NCBI GenBank assembly: GCA_016706595.1
Contig: JADJJH010000001.1
Location: forward strand, 880,593 to 944,592
Length of the DNA: 64,000 nucleotides
Source of the DNA: Bacteroidota bacterium
GTDB lineage: Bacteria; Bacteroidota; Bacteroidia; Chitinophagales; Chitinophagaceae
Reading direction: 5' to 3'
Both the position numbers and the translations under genes were made by a program. Under the pieces are notes generated by a model. That model saw only the letters and a list, made by a program, of their open reading frames with translations. It was not told the origin of the DNA and did not search any database. Shown in pieces: positions 26,040 to 35,482 of this stretch; the first letter of the stretch is position 1, and every line of letters begins with the position of its first letter.

Positions 26040-26909
26040 ATGGGCGTATTAGTTAGTAAGAACAGTAAAGTAATTGTACAAGGGTTTACCGGAACCGAAG
26101 GAACCTTTCACGCAACACAAATGATTGAATACGGAACCAATGTAGTTGGTGGCGTTACTCCTGGTAAAGGTGGTAGCCAACATCTCGATCGTCCGGTGTT
26201 TAATACAGTAGCCGATGCTGTTAATCAAGCCGGTGCCGATGTGTCGATCATTTTTGTTCCTCCTGCTTTTGCAGCCGATGCGATTATGGAAGCAGCCGAT
26301 GCCGGAATTAAAGTGATCGTTTGTATTACCGAAGGTATTCCGGTTTCGGATATGGTATTAGCAAAAGACTATATTAAAAATAAAGATTGCCGTTTAATAG
26401 GACCAAACTGTCCGGGTATTATTACTGCCGACGAAGCGAAAGTTGGTATTATGCCAGGATTTATTTTCAAAAAAGGAAATATTGGTATAGTTTCTAAGTC
26501 AGGTACACTTACTTACGAAGCAGCCGACCAAGTTGTAAAAGCCGGAATGGGCATTACCACTGCAATAGGAATTGGTGGTGATCCAATCATTGGAACAACG
26601 ACTAAAGAAGCTGTTGAACTTTTGATGAATGACCCGGAAACCAAAGGCATTATTATGATTGGTGAAATTGGTGGTGGCATGGAAGCTGAAGCAGCCAATT
26701 GGTTAAAGGATAATATGCGTAAACCTGTAGTTGGCTTTATTGCCGGACAAACAGCACCAGCTGGCCGACGTATGGGACATGCCGGTGCAATTGTTGGCGG
26801 TGCCGATGATACTGCCGCAGCCAAAATGCAAATCATGCGCGCTTGCGGTATTCATGTAGTGGATAGTCCGGCCGATATTGGCAAAACAATGGCGCAAGTC
26901 ATAGGCTAA
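26040..26909 (+). CDS. sucD: Succinate-CoA ligase, alpha subunit
   Basis: SucD forms, with SucC, the TCA-cycle enzyme that couples succinyl-CoA hydrolysis to nucleotide phosphorylation. The 289-aa protein has the CoA-binding Rossmann part (VQGFTGTEGTFH near residue 13), GPNCPGIITADEAKVGIMPG near 120, and the phospho-histidine in GRRMGHAGAIVGG near 246. sucC is not adjacent; split sucC and sucD are common in this phylum. A long imperfect inverted repeat follows the gene. Confidence 0.96.
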   Translation: MGVLVSKNSKVIVQGFTGTEGTFHATQMIEYGTNVVGGVTPGKGGSQHLDRPVFNTVADAVNQAGADVSIIFVPPAFAADAIMEAADAGIKVIVCITEGIPVSDMVLAKDYIKNKDCRLIGPNCPGIITADEAKVGIMPGFIFKKGNIGIVSKSGTLTYEAADQVVKAGMGITTAIGIGGDPIIGTTTKEAVELLMNDPETKGIIMIGEIGGGMEAEAANWLKDNMRKPVVGFIAGQTAPAGRRMGHAGAIVGGADDTAAAKMQIMRACGIHVVDSPADIGKTMAQVIG

Positions 26910-26917
26910 ACTATTTA

Positions 26918-27046
26918 GTGTTTGCAAGAAAACGCCAACAACATCGTCAACCTCGCCTATCAAACGGGTCATTTACTGAAGTAAACTCCCTGTTTTCAAG
27001 GCTTCGACTTCCTGGTATTTGACGCTTTCTTATCAAACACCTATTT
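26918..27046. repeat. Long imperfect inverted repeat after sucD
   Basis: AGTGTTTGCAAGAAAACGCC (from 26918) can pair with GACGCTTTCTTATCAAACAC (ending near 27043). Inside, TTTACT and AGTAAA form a short hairpin. It fills most of the sucD-yedK gap. No T-run follows. It could be a terminator-like structure or a decayed repeat. Confidence 0.55.
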
Positions 27047-27146
27047 TTTGGGAAGACACTATGTAAGGCATCTCCAATACTCTGATACAACATTTGTTTC
27101 CATTGATTTTTTATCTTCGCATACATCATTTTAAAATTCAGTTTAC

Positions 27147-27944
27147 ATGTGCGGAAGATATGTTCAAGTTTCGAAGCTAGAAATCGTTGAAAAGCGATTT
27201 AATGTAACTGCAGAAACCCCTGAATTATTTACGCCGAATTTTAATATTGGTGCCGGAACTCAAGCCATGGTAATTACCTGCGAAGAACCTAGAAAAATAC
27301 AATGGTTTCAATTTGGTTATTCACCGCCATGGGCAAAAAAGCAAATGTATTTATTAAACGCCCGTGCCGAAGGTGATGCAAATAAAGAGAATCAATTGCA
27401 TTTCACCGGTGGTTTAGGTATACTTCAAAAGCCTGCATTTCGTGAAGCTATCCGACATAAACGTTGCTTGGTAATTGCCGATTGTTTTTACGAAGGTAGT
27501 AAGGAAGATGGTTTAAATAAACCTTATGTAGTGTATGTTCGAGAGCGAAAACCCATTGCCTTTGCGGGCTTATATTCGACCTGGCAAAATCATGAGACAG
27601 GCGAAATTAAAAATACATTTGCCATTATTACCACTTGGCCAAACGAATTGATGCATAAAATTGGGCATCATCGTAGTCCGGTTATTTTACCACAATCGGC
27701 CGAATCTATTTGGCTAAAGCAAGATGCCCCTTTATCTTATATCACGCCTTTGCTTCATCCTTATCCTTCACAATATTTAAATGCTTATCCTGTTTCTTCG
27801 GCAGTAAAAAACTTAAAAAATAACGACAAAGGATTGGTGCAACCTATAGGTGAACGAATATATCCTGAAACCGATTGGCTACTCAAGAAAGAAATTGAGC
27901 TACAAGGCATGGGCAACAAAAAGAGAAATGAACCCAATGGGTGA
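27147..27944 (+). CDS. yedK: SRAP domain protein (YedK/HMCES-like abasic-site sensor)
   Basis: SRAP proteins crosslink to abasic sites in single-stranded DNA through the N-terminal cysteine after Met removal. The 265-aa protein starts MCGRYVQVSK, giving the catalytic Cys2. The active-site residues follow: Asn in LLNARAE (near 72), Glu in CLVIADCFYEGS (near 117) and His in IGHHRSPVILP (near 175). Length and order are standard. It is probably part of DNA-damage tolerance. It stands alone, with a short AT-rich upstream region. Confidence 0.93.
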   Translation: MCGRYVQVSKLEIVEKRFNVTAETPELFTPNFNIGAGTQAMVITCEEPRKIQWFQFGYSPPWAKKQMYLLNARAEGDANKENQLHFTGGLGILQKPAFREAIRHKRCLVIADCFYEGSKEDGLNKPYVVYVRERKPIAFAGLYSTWQNHETGEIKNTFAIITTWPNELMHKIGHHRSPVILPQSAESIWLKQDAPLSYITPLLHPYPSQYLNAYPVSSAVKNLKNNDKGLVQPIGERIYPETDWLLKKEIELQGMGNKKRNEPNG

Positions 27945-28111
27945 TGGCTTCGATTTTGATGTAATTTTCAATTTGAATTACGAATCCCTATCGAAAACTA
28001 TATCTTTGAGTAGGTATTGAAACTACTCAACACCGATCAAAAATGAATTCTTGTATTATGTATTACTACTTCATTTTTATAATTGAAAAAAGTAAATAGC
28101 ATATATCCATT

Positions 28112-29377
28112 ATGGCAAAATTTCTATTCTTCCCTTATTCAAATCAATTAGGATCAACGATTCCTTCAATTAGCTTAGCCAACATGTTATTGAAAAATGG
28201 ACATGAAGTAATTTATGCATCCAATGGAAAGTATACGCATGTGCTTATCCAGAAAGGTTTTAAGGTTATTCCTATCAATGAAATATCCTATATCCAATAT
28301 CGAAAACATGTTGACCAAAATAATGTTGATTTTTATCAAGAAGGACTTATCAATCATTTGGTAGATATGGAACTTGATGTAATCCGTGAAATAAATCCAG
28401 ACATCATTGTTACTAACAATCGCCCAACACTCATCATCTCCGCAAAACTTGCTAAAAAGAAATTAATTACCATAGTTATACCTACCCTAAGCTATTATTA
28501 TAACCACAGATATTATGTGCCTGAAAACCATTTCCTAAATATCATATATCCTTTTGGTGATGTAAATAAGGTAATGCCTAATTCAATCGTAAAGTTTGCC
28601 TTTAACGCCACCATGAAACATTGGGCAAAAAATTTCAACCGGGTTTTACGTACCTACCAACTACCTCCTATCAAAGATTATCTCTCGGTATATGAAGGAG
28701 ATATAACCCTTATTAACCAGACCTATGGTATTTCTCCATTTAAACACCTACCCGACACTTATTTTTATCTGTCTCAAGATTTAGCAAGCACATTTGGAGA
28801 AATACATACATGGGCTAATGAATTGGATGAACATCGTAAAAATGGCAAGAAAATAATTTTTGTGAGTATGGGTTCCTCATCATTAAAATCATATCCTCTC
28901 GTGATGCAAAGCATTAAAGAGTTAATAGTACATGATGAACGTTTTGTATTAGTTTCTAATCATGTTGGACTTTCTGATGAAAAAATCCAATCCAATCGCA
29001 TGTACTTAGAACCCTTCATGAATTCATCGCAAATTTTACCCAAAGTAGATGTAGTGGTTACTCATGGTGGTGTCAATACAATGTCGGAATGTATAATCAA
29101 TCGCAAACCATTTATTGGGGTACCTGAACAAGGTGAACAGATGTGGAATTTGCGTTATGCCGAACATTTGGGAATTGGCAAAATGGTTTCTAAATTTAAG
29201 CTAGAAAAAGATCACACCTTATTAAAGAAAGCAATACTTGAAGTAATTGATGGTGAGCATTATCAAAAAACTATTGATCAATTTGTAAAAGATAGGATGG
29301 TAAATCAAAACCCAAATCATTCACTTGAAACAATTTACAAAGCCATTATGCAATGTCTAAATCATATGAACCAGTAG
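28112..29377 (+). CDS. GT1-family glycosyltransferase (UDP-glycosyltransferase/MGT-like)
   Basis: The 421-residue GT-B enzyme has an N-terminal acceptor domain (MAKFLFFPYSNQLGSTIPSI; the usual acceptor-site His of the GH motif is replaced by this Asn/Gln segment) and a C-terminal nucleotide-sugar domain with IIFVSMGSSSLKSYPLV near residue 250 and the donor signature VVTHGGVNTMSECIINRKPF with GVPEQGEQMWN near 310-340. These fit macrolide or flavonoid-type glycosyltransferases. The acceptor is unknown. No biosynthetic cluster surrounds it. Absence of the catalytic His is worth checking. Confidence 0.85.
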   Translation: MAKFLFFPYSNQLGSTIPSISLANMLLKNGHEVIYASNGKYTHVLIQKGFKVIPINEISYIQYRKHVDQNNVDFYQEGLINHLVDMELDVIREINPDIIVTNNRPTLIISAKLAKKKLITIVIPTLSYYYNHRYYVPENHFLNIIYPFGDVNKVMPNSIVKFAFNATMKHWAKNFNRVLRTYQLPPIKDYLSVYEGDITLINQTYGISPFKHLPDTYFYLSQDLASTFGEIHTWANELDEHRKNGKKIIFVSMGSSSLKSYPLVMQSIKELIVHDERFVLVSNHVGLSDEKIQSNRMYLEPFMNSSQILPKVDVVVTHGGVNTMSECIINRKPFIGVPEQGEQMWNLRYAEHLGIGKMVSKFKLEKDHTLLKKAILEVIDGEHYQKTIDQFVKDRMVNQNPNHSLETIYKAIMQCLNHMNQ

Positions 29378-29532
29378 TAAAAACACTATGTAAATTCATA
29401 CAGTCACTTTGATAGGGCGACAAAAAAATCCATGATAGTTATACCATTGCATAGTAAAAATTGGTTTGAAGTAAAAAATAGAGAATCATTTTTTCAACGA
29501 CTAAAGTATATTTACAATGTCTGCTTTTTCAT

Positions 29533-29666
29533 GGTAATACCGATTACGTTTTCAATATAGTCTAATTTTGGCTGTGCCTCATTGCCCTATTTTCAAACGG
29601 TGTCGGCATTTACCACTGTAGCACTCAAATAGTCTTTGCACTATTTATCGCTAACATTGGTATAAG
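29533..29666 (-). repeat. Dispersed repeat family F3, copy a
   Basis: About 134 bp, close to 90 percent identical by eye to the reverse complement of 49857-49990. On the minus strand it begins GCTTATACCAATGTTAGCG and contains the hairpin ATAGTGCAAAGACTAT. No reading frame is open. It fills most of the gap between the glycosyltransferase and permease genes. Confidence 0.85.
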
Positions 29667-29691
29667 CCGTAATCGACGAGACTCAAAAATA

Positions 29692-31005
29692 ATGTTCATA
29701 AAACAAAAACCATTGAACGAAAACCTTAAACGCGAAATTGGCATTTTTTCATTAGCGTTGGCCATAATTAATATCACTATAGGTACCGGCATATTTGTAA
29801 TTCCTGCCATCATTGCTCAAAACCTTGGCGCTGCTGCTATACTAGCTTATCTTGTTTGTGGTGTGCTTATATTTTTGGTTGCCTTATGTTTTGCCGAAGT
29901 AGGAAGTACCCAAACAAAAACTGGTGGAATCTATGTTTATATCGAGTCGGCCTTTGGGCCATTTGCTGGATTTATTGCCAATAACCTGTATTGGTTTGGT
30001 GCCAGTGTGGTTTCGGATGCCGCCTTAGCCAATGCACTTGCCGATATCTTACAACCATTCTATCCTTTTTTAGAAGAAGGCATATACAGAATCATCTTTT
30101 TTTTACTAATTTTTGGTGGCTTGGCCTTACTTAATATTAGAAGCGTAAAGTATGGATTACGATTTGTAGAGATAGCAACCATTGCAAAACTTATCCCCTT
30201 AGTTATTTTAGTAATCATTGGTATGGGGTTTATACAAAGCGAAAATTTACAGTGGGTAACCATGCCACATTTTGAAAGTATAGGCTCCGCTTCATTGCTT
30301 TTATTTTTTGCCTTTATGGGCATGGAAACACCACTCACCAATGGGGGTGAAATTAAAAATGTTTCTCGAACGGTTCCATTAGGTATATTTATTGGAATCA
30401 CAGTAGTACTTCTTTTATATATCTCTATTCAAGTAATAAGTCAAGGTGTATTAGGAAATCAATTAAGCATGCACAAAGAAGCGCCGTTGGCTGCTGTGGC
30501 AAATGTTGTATTTGGTAATACCGGTAAGTTGATTATAATTGTTGCCATGAGTATCTCGATATTAGGCGCATTAGGTGGTGAAATTCTTTCGATGCCACGA
30601 ATGTTGTTTGCTGGTGCTAGGGATGGACTTATGCCAAAGATGCTAGCCAAAATTCATCCTCAGTTTTTCACACCACACCATGCTATTATATGCTATGCAG
30701 CTTTAGGATTTATTATGGCGGCTTGTGGTGGTTTTAAGCAATTAGCAATTCTTGCCAGTGCTTCAGCTCTTATTAATTATTTAGGTGTTGTTTTGGCAAC
30801 CATCAAGCTACGAAAACAAGAGCGTTTGTCTAGCGAAAAATCATTTCGAATACCGGGAGGGTATCTTATTCCTGTGATTTCTATAATAACTATAGTTTGG
30901 CTATTAAGCGGGTTAACGAAAAAAGAAGGAATAAGCTTTTTACTATTTTTTCTTATTTTCTCTTTGATCTACCTTGTCTTGAAAATGAAGAAATCGATTA
31001 AATAG
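29692..31005 (+). CDS. Amino-acid permease, APC superfamily
   Basis: The 437-residue transporter has 12 predicted membrane segments. The first helix carries IINITIGTGIFVIPAIIAQN, the substrate-binding GxG motif of APC transporters, and segment 3 has FAEVGSTQTKTGGIYVYIE. It probably imports or exchanges an amino acid; the substrate cannot be read. It starts 26 bp after a copy of the F3 repeat, so its promoter may lie within that repeat. Confidence 0.9.
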   Translation: MFIKQKPLNENLKREIGIFSLALAIINITIGTGIFVIPAIIAQNLGAAAILAYLVCGVLIFLVALCFAEVGSTQTKTGGIYVYIESAFGPFAGFIANNLYWFGASVVSDAALANALADILQPFYPFLEEGIYRIIFFLLIFGGLALLNIRSVKYGLRFVEIATIAKLIPLVILVIIGMGFIQSENLQWVTMPHFESIGSASLLLFFAFMGMETPLTNGGEIKNVSRTVPLGIFIGITVVLLLYISIQVISQGVLGNQLSMHKEAPLAAVANVVFGNTGKLIIIVAMSISILGALGGEILSMPRMLFAGARDGLMPKMLAKIHPQFFTPHHAIICYAALGFIMAACGGFKQLAILASASALINYLGVVLATIKLRKQERLSSEKSFRIPGGYLIPVISIITIVWLLSGLTKKEGISFLLFFLIFSLIYLVLKMKKSIK

Positions 31006-31160
31006 GGCTTGCTTATGCACACTAGGGTAATACCTAAATTAAACGATAAGGTAGTATAACATGTAAAATGTACTTAAGTCATAAAATTAGTAGTGATAAA
31101 TTGTTTTTAACCATATTAAAATCTCTGCCCAACTTATTGCATTCGAGCATCGCTTTTTTA

Positions 31161-31168
31161 TACCTTTG
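31161..31168 (+). promoter_or_regulatory. TAnnTTTG promoter element before korA
   Basis: TACCTTTG matches the consensus exactly and ends 6 bases before the ATG at 31175. The in-frame TTG at 31166 overlaps it and cannot be the start. The leader must be very short. Confidence 0.55.
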
Positions 31169-31174
31169 CGCATC

Positions 31175-33028
31175 ATGAATGAATCCATACAATCACTCGA
31201 ACATGTAGTGATTAAATTTGCAGGAGATAGTGGCGACGGCATTCAGTTAACCGGAACCCAATTTTCAAATAATACTGCTCTCAAAGGCAACGACATATCT
31301 ACCTTCCCTGATTTCCCGGCTGAAATTAGAGCACCCATTGGTACTGTACCCGGTGTAAGTGGTTTTCAATTGCATTTTTCATCCGATAGGGTTTTTACGC
31401 CTGGCGATGAGTGTGATGTGCTGGTGGTGATGAACGCTGCTGCCTTAAAGGTAAATATGAAGGCTATTCGTAAAGGTGGCATTATTGTTGCCAACACGGA
31501 TGGGTTTGATGCCAAAAATCTTCGTCTGGCGAATTATGCCGAAGGTGATAACCCGCTCGAAAATCATTCACTGGATAATTATAAAGTTTTTAAAATAGAT
31601 GTTACCAAGCTAACTCGTGAAGCCTTAAGTGATATTACCAGCTTAGGTGTAAAAGAAAAAGATCGCGCAAAAAATATGTTTGTGCTGGGTTTCATTTATT
31701 GGATGTATGATCGTGATGTAGAAAATACATTACAGTTTTTACATCATAAGTTTAGTAAAAAACCTGATATACTCGACAGTAATATACGTGCGCTAAAAGC
31801 TGGATATAATTATGCCGATACCACTGAATTATTTGCCACTCGATATACAGTTGCTAAAGCAAAGGTTGAACCTGGTGTATACCGAAGCATAACGGGCAAT
31901 CATGCTCTTTCCATCGGATTAGTGATGGCATCTAAAAAAAGCAAGCTTCAATTATTTTTAGGATCCTACCCTATTACACCCGCATCTGATATTTTGCATG
32001 ATTTAAGTAGATACAAGAATTATGGCATAATTACCTTTCAAGCCGAAGATGAAATAGCAGCAATTTCATCTGCTATTGGTGCATCGTACGGTGGCTCATT
32101 AGGCATTACCACAACCTCTGGACCTGGCATGGCATTAAAAGCCGAGGCCATGGGGTTAGCCATGATGCTTGAAATTCCGCTACTTATCATAAATGTCCAA
32201 CGTGGTGGCCCATCAACCGGTTTGCCAACCAAAACTGAACAAAGTGATTTGATGCAAGCATATTACGGACGAAACGGCGAATGTCCAATACCGATTATTT
32301 CAACCAGCACACCTAGTGATTGTTTTTATGCAGCCATCGAAGCCGTTCGAATTGCGGTTCAACACATGACACCGGTCATTTTATTAAGCGATGGATATAT
32401 TGCAAATGGAGCCGAACCTTGGAAATTCCCAAAAGCTAGTGATATCGAGAATATTGACGTGAAGTTTAAAAATGAATTGAATGAAGGTGAAGAGAAGTTT
32501 TTACCGTATTTGCGAGATGAAAAATTGGTACGACCGTGGACTATTCCTGGTACGCCTAAATTAGAACACAGAATTGGGGGTTTAGAAAAGCAAGATATTA
32601 CCGGAAATGTGAGTTATGATGCCGATAATCATGAGCATATGGTAAAAACTCGACAAGCTAAAGTAGATCGAATTGCAGATTATATTCCGTTACAAGAAAT
32701 TAATTTAGGGGCTGATGAAGGCGATTTATTAGTACTGGGTTGGGGATCTACTTTTGGGGTAATCACTACTGTGGTACAAAAATTGCTAAAGGAAGGACAT
32801 AAAGTAGCGCATTGCCATATTCGGTATTTGCGACCCTTCCCTAAAAACTTAGGGGATATTTTAAAACGATATAAAAAAATAGTAGTTCCTGAGATTAATA
32901 ATGGACAATTAGTAAAAATAATAAGAAGTGATTTTTTAGTAGATGCGATGCCATATAATAAAATTAAGGGTGTACCCATTACTCAATCTGAACTAGAAAA
33001 CTTTTTGCTCGACCAACTAAAAAAATGA
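31175..33028 (+). CDS. korA: 2-oxoacid:ferredoxin oxidoreductase, fused gamma-alpha subunit (KorA-like)
   Basis: The 617-residue protein joins a gamma domain (about 10-195, FAGDSGDGIQLTGTQFS and FPAEIRAPIGTV) with the alpha pyrimidine-binding domain (about 225-500, GSYPITPASDIL and TTTSGPGMALKAEAMGLA) and a transketolase-C-like end. The likely substrate is 2-oxoglutarate, giving succinyl-CoA and reduced ferredoxin. The TPP-binding beta subunit (KorB), which normally follows directly, is missing: the next gene encodes an OmpA-like lipoprotein. KorB must be elsewhere for the enzyme to work. Confidence 0.92.
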   Translation: MNESIQSLEHVVIKFAGDSGDGIQLTGTQFSNNTALKGNDISTFPDFPAEIRAPIGTVPGVSGFQLHFSSDRVFTPGDECDVLVVMNAAALKVNMKAIRKGGIIVANTDGFDAKNLRLANYAEGDNPLENHSLDNYKVFKIDVTKLTREALSDITSLGVKEKDRAKNMFVLGFIYWMYDRDVENTLQFLHHKFSKKPDILDSNIRALKAGYNYADTTELFATRYTVAKAKVEPGVYRSITGNHALSIGLVMASKKSKLQLFLGSYPITPASDILHDLSRYKNYGIITFQAEDEIAAISSAIGASYGGSLGITTTSGPGMALKAEAMGLAMMLEIPLLIINVQRGGPSTGLPTKTEQSDLMQAYYGRNGECPIPIISTSTPSDCFYAAIEAVRIAVQHMTPVILLSDGYIANGAEPWKFPKASDIENIDVKFKNELNEGEEKFLPYLRDEKLVRPWTIPGTPKLEHRIGGLEKQDITGNVSYDADNHEHMVKTRQAKVDRIADYIPLQEINLGADEGDLLVLGWGSTFGVITTVVQKLLKEGHKVAHCHIRYLRPFPKNLGDILKRYKKIVVPEINNGQLVKIIRSDFLVDAMPYNKIKGVPITQSELENFLLDQLKK

Positions 33029-33057
33029 TTTGATAAGCATTTGCCACTTCAGTAAAT

Positions 33058-33663
33058 ATGAAAATTATGCAGTATTTAAAAACAAAATTCATTCTAAATT
33101 GGGTCTTTTCTATCAACACCTTGATTTTTTTAAGCGGATGCTATGCCTATGGTCCAACTCATGAATCCTACAATAAAACGAAACCGCTAATTATTCCTCA
33201 ACAAGTACAAAAAGTAGTAGCCCCTCCGATTTCCAAATCAGAGTATATGCAAAAAACCTATAACGAAATAAAGCAAGCATTACCTGAAGCAGATGTAAAA
33301 TTGATAGAAGATAGTATTAAGGTTTTATTTCCTAACCATATCACTTATGATAAATCGGCCTTATATCCTGCATCTAATTACAAAACACCATTAATTGTTT
33401 TTTCGGGTTTATTAAAAAAATACACACAAACCAGCATTTTAATTACCGGACACACTGATAGCAAAGGAAAGAAAGAAAAGAACAAAGAACTATCAAGCTT
33501 ACGTGCAATTAATATTAAAAATTTTATCATCGAACATGGTATTCCTCACTATCGATTAAACTCGATGGGTTTAGGTGATATTGCACCCATCGACAACAAC
33601 GAAACTGAAAATGGTCGTGCCCGTAATCGACGAGTTGAATTTATAGTGATGTATAATTCATAG
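33058..33663 (+). CDS. OmpA-family peptidoglycan-binding lipoprotein
   Basis: The 201-residue protein has a signal with the lipobox FLSGC near residue 28, a linker, and a C-terminal OmpA_C domain (about 85-200). The domain contains LITGHTDSKGKK and NKELSSLRAINIKNF, which match the peptidoglycan-binding pattern N-x2-L-S-x2-R-A. It anchors the outer membrane to the wall. It follows korA by 29 bp and may be cotranscribed, with no obvious functional link. Confidence 0.88.
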   Translation: MKIMQYLKTKFILNWVFSINTLIFLSGCYAYGPTHESYNKTKPLIIPQQVQKVVAPPISKSEYMQKTYNEIKQALPEADVKLIEDSIKVLFPNHITYDKSALYPASNYKTPLIVFSGLLKKYTQTSILITGHTDSKGKKEKNKELSSLRAINIKNFIIEHGIPHYRLNSMGLGDIAPIDNNETENGRARNRRVEFIVMYNS

Positions 33664-33713
33664 GCAGTGTAAATGATCGTAATTCGTTAATAATCATTCT
33701 TCATTGGCAATTG

Positions 33714-34286
33714 CTAGTGCATTCTAGTTCCCCAAATAAAAGTTGCGACGACATTCGCATTATAAATTTCGGAAGCTTTTGCTTGCATCAAATCTTGATT
33801 GAGAATAACAAAATTCGCCTGTTTCCCAATTTCTAAACTACCCATTTCATCTTCTTGAAAAACCGATTTTGCTGCCCAAATCGTAATGCCACGTAAAGCT
33901 TGCTCTCGCGTAAGTGCTTCAGATATCTGAAATCCTTCCGAAGGATATCCTTTGCTATCTTTTCGAAAAACCGCCGCATAAAATGTATGCAAAGGATTTA
34001 GATCTTCAACCGGAAAGTCGGTTCCTAAGGGTAACCAATTATTTTGTTGTAATAACGATTGATAAGCATAGGCATTTTTCATACGGATATCGCCTAACCT
34101 ATCCTTTACCCAATACATATCACTGCTAGCGTGTGAAGGTTGTACCGAAGGAATAATGTTATACTCTCGAAAAAAATGAAGGTCATTTGGATGAACAACT
34201 TGTGCATGTTCAATCCGCCAACGACGCTGATTATCTTTGTTTAAAACCTTTGAATAGATTTGCAAGGACTTTTTGATTTGCAGCAT
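33714..34286 (-). CDS. C-terminal fragment of frameshifted YtcJ-like amidohydrolase
   Basis: The 190-aa open frame carries the C-terminal third of an amidohydrolase-3 (YtcJ) protein: RRWRIEHAQVVHPND, GTDFPVEDLNPL with the metal Asp, and the terminal LEIGKQANFVILNQD. It lies one frame away from the upstream fragment (34231-35337), overlapping it by 56 bp. Removing one G at 34266-34267 fuses both into a smooth 540-aa protein through NQKVLQIYSK. It lacks its own start signals and is best read as part of one gene that is either disrupted or carries a sequencing error. Confidence 0.75.
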   Translation of the reverse strand: MLQIKKSLQIYSKVLNKDNQRRWRIEHAQVVHPNDLHFFREYNIIPSVQPSHASSDMYWVKDRLGDIRMKNAYAYQSLLQQNNWLPLGTDFPVEDLNPLHTFYAAVFRKDSKGYPSEGFQISEALTREQALRGITIWAAKSVFQEDEMGSLEIGKQANFVILNQDLMQAKASEIYNANVVATFIWGTRMH

Positions 34287-35337
34287 CTCCTATCGCATGT
34301 ACACTCAATTGCAAATTTGTGTTTGCAACCGCTTTTGCAATGTGTAACAAACTATCTTCCGATAATAATAAACCGCCATGATGATGATCTCGATCGCTAT
34401 AATCTTGTAATAAAAATGCACCTCTTGAACCTAAAGCCCCATCGGCATACACCTTATAGCCTGCCATATGCATGGCATTATTTTTGAGTCCTTTTTTGAG
34501 TACTGGATGTTGTAAATTTTTGTCATCAGCATTCATAAAAAAACTATACTGCAAGCTTAACTTTCCTTTGCTATACACCGACATCATATAATCTAGCATT
34601 GAGGAAGTAATACCCGGCTCTACCACACCTGTCAATCCAAATTCTAAATATTTTTGTTGTGCGCTGATAATAAACTTAACCGCATCTTGTCGATTCAATT
34701 CAGGAATTTTTTCTTTTACTAAATGAATAGCATTATCAATTAATATACCCGTTGGCTCTCCATGTTGTAATTCAATTTCACCACCCTCAATACTTGTCTG
34801 TGAAGTGATTGTTGCCATTTCAAGTGCCTTAGAATTTACTAAAGCTGCATGCCCATCAACTCGCAATAAAAATATCGGTGTATCCGGAAATAACGCATCA
34901 AGCGTATCTTTATTTGGGAATTGTTTGTTCGGCCAATCATTTTGATCCCATCCTGTTCCCTCTATCCATAACCGATTATTTTGTTTGGCAAAATCAACGA
35001 GTTTCTGAATAACTTCATCAAACGAAGTAACCCCAAATAATTTTAGTTTGTAAGCATCTAATGCTTGTCCTACAAAATGACAATGTGCATCAATAAATCC
35101 GGGATACACAAATTGTCCTTTGATATCCATCGTATTCTCCGAAAAATAATCTTGCAATAAAGTATCTCCACCTATAGCCTTAATTTCCCCATCATCAACG
35201 ATCATCACATTGGCAATCGAAAAGTTCGAATCAATCGTATAAATTTTAGCATTCATTATAATCAGATCAACTTGAATTATTGAAAATGCAACAAAATGAA
35301 TCGAAATAAATACCAATAATAACAACCATTTTTTCAT
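34231..35337 (-). CDS. N-terminal fragment of frameshifted YtcJ-like amidohydrolase
   Basis: The 368-aa frame has a signal peptide (1-20), the amidohydrolase entry strand FVYPGFIDAHCHFVG with the H-x-H metal pair near residue 87, and GYKVYADGALGSRGA and SVHAIGDAANQKV near the break. After NQKV it runs into about ten unrelated residues and stops. The true continuation is in another frame (33714-34286). The family hydrolyses amide bonds of diverse small substrates. The signal peptide suggests a periplasmic enzyme. With the frameshift the metal site is incomplete, so this copy is probably inactive unless the shift is an error. Confidence 0.8.
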   Translation of the reverse strand: MKKWLLLLVFISIHFVAFSIIQVDLIIMNAKIYTIDSNFSIANVMIVDDGEIKAIGGDTLLQDYFSENTMDIKGQFVYPGFIDAHCHFVGQALDAYKLKLFGVTSFDEVIQKLVDFAKQNNRLWIEGTGWDQNDWPNKQFPNKDTLDALFPDTPIFLLRVDGHAALVNSKALEMATITSQTSIEGGEIELQHGEPTGILIDNAIHLVKEKIPELNRQDAVKFIISAQQKYLEFGLTGVVEPGITSSMLDYMMSVYSKGKLSLQYSFFMNADDKNLQHPVLKKGLKNNAMHMAGYKVYADGALGSRGAFLLQDYSDRDHHHGGLLLSEDSLLHIAKAVANTNLQLSVHAIGDAANQKVLANLFKGFKQR

Positions 35338-35457
35338 AGTGCATAATTACGAACTCATTTGAAATTGGCATAACACAATTTTACATCCGTTCATAAATTT
35401 ACAAGGGGCAATGCAACCGCTACCAATCCCCTAGAAGTATATTGATCCTTTTGATAT

Positions 35458-35465
35458 TACATTTG
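35458..35465 (+). promoter_or_regulatory. TAnnTTTG promoter element before second TonB receptor
   Basis: TACATTTG matches the consensus exactly, 17 bases before the ATG at 35483. Confidence 0.5.
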
Positions 35466-35482
35466 CTGCAAATACAAAATCG

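Noticed and set aside
34231..34286. Programmed ribosomal frameshift in the amidohydrolase
   Set aside because: No slippery site followed by a stable structure is visible, and the family is not known to use frameshifting.
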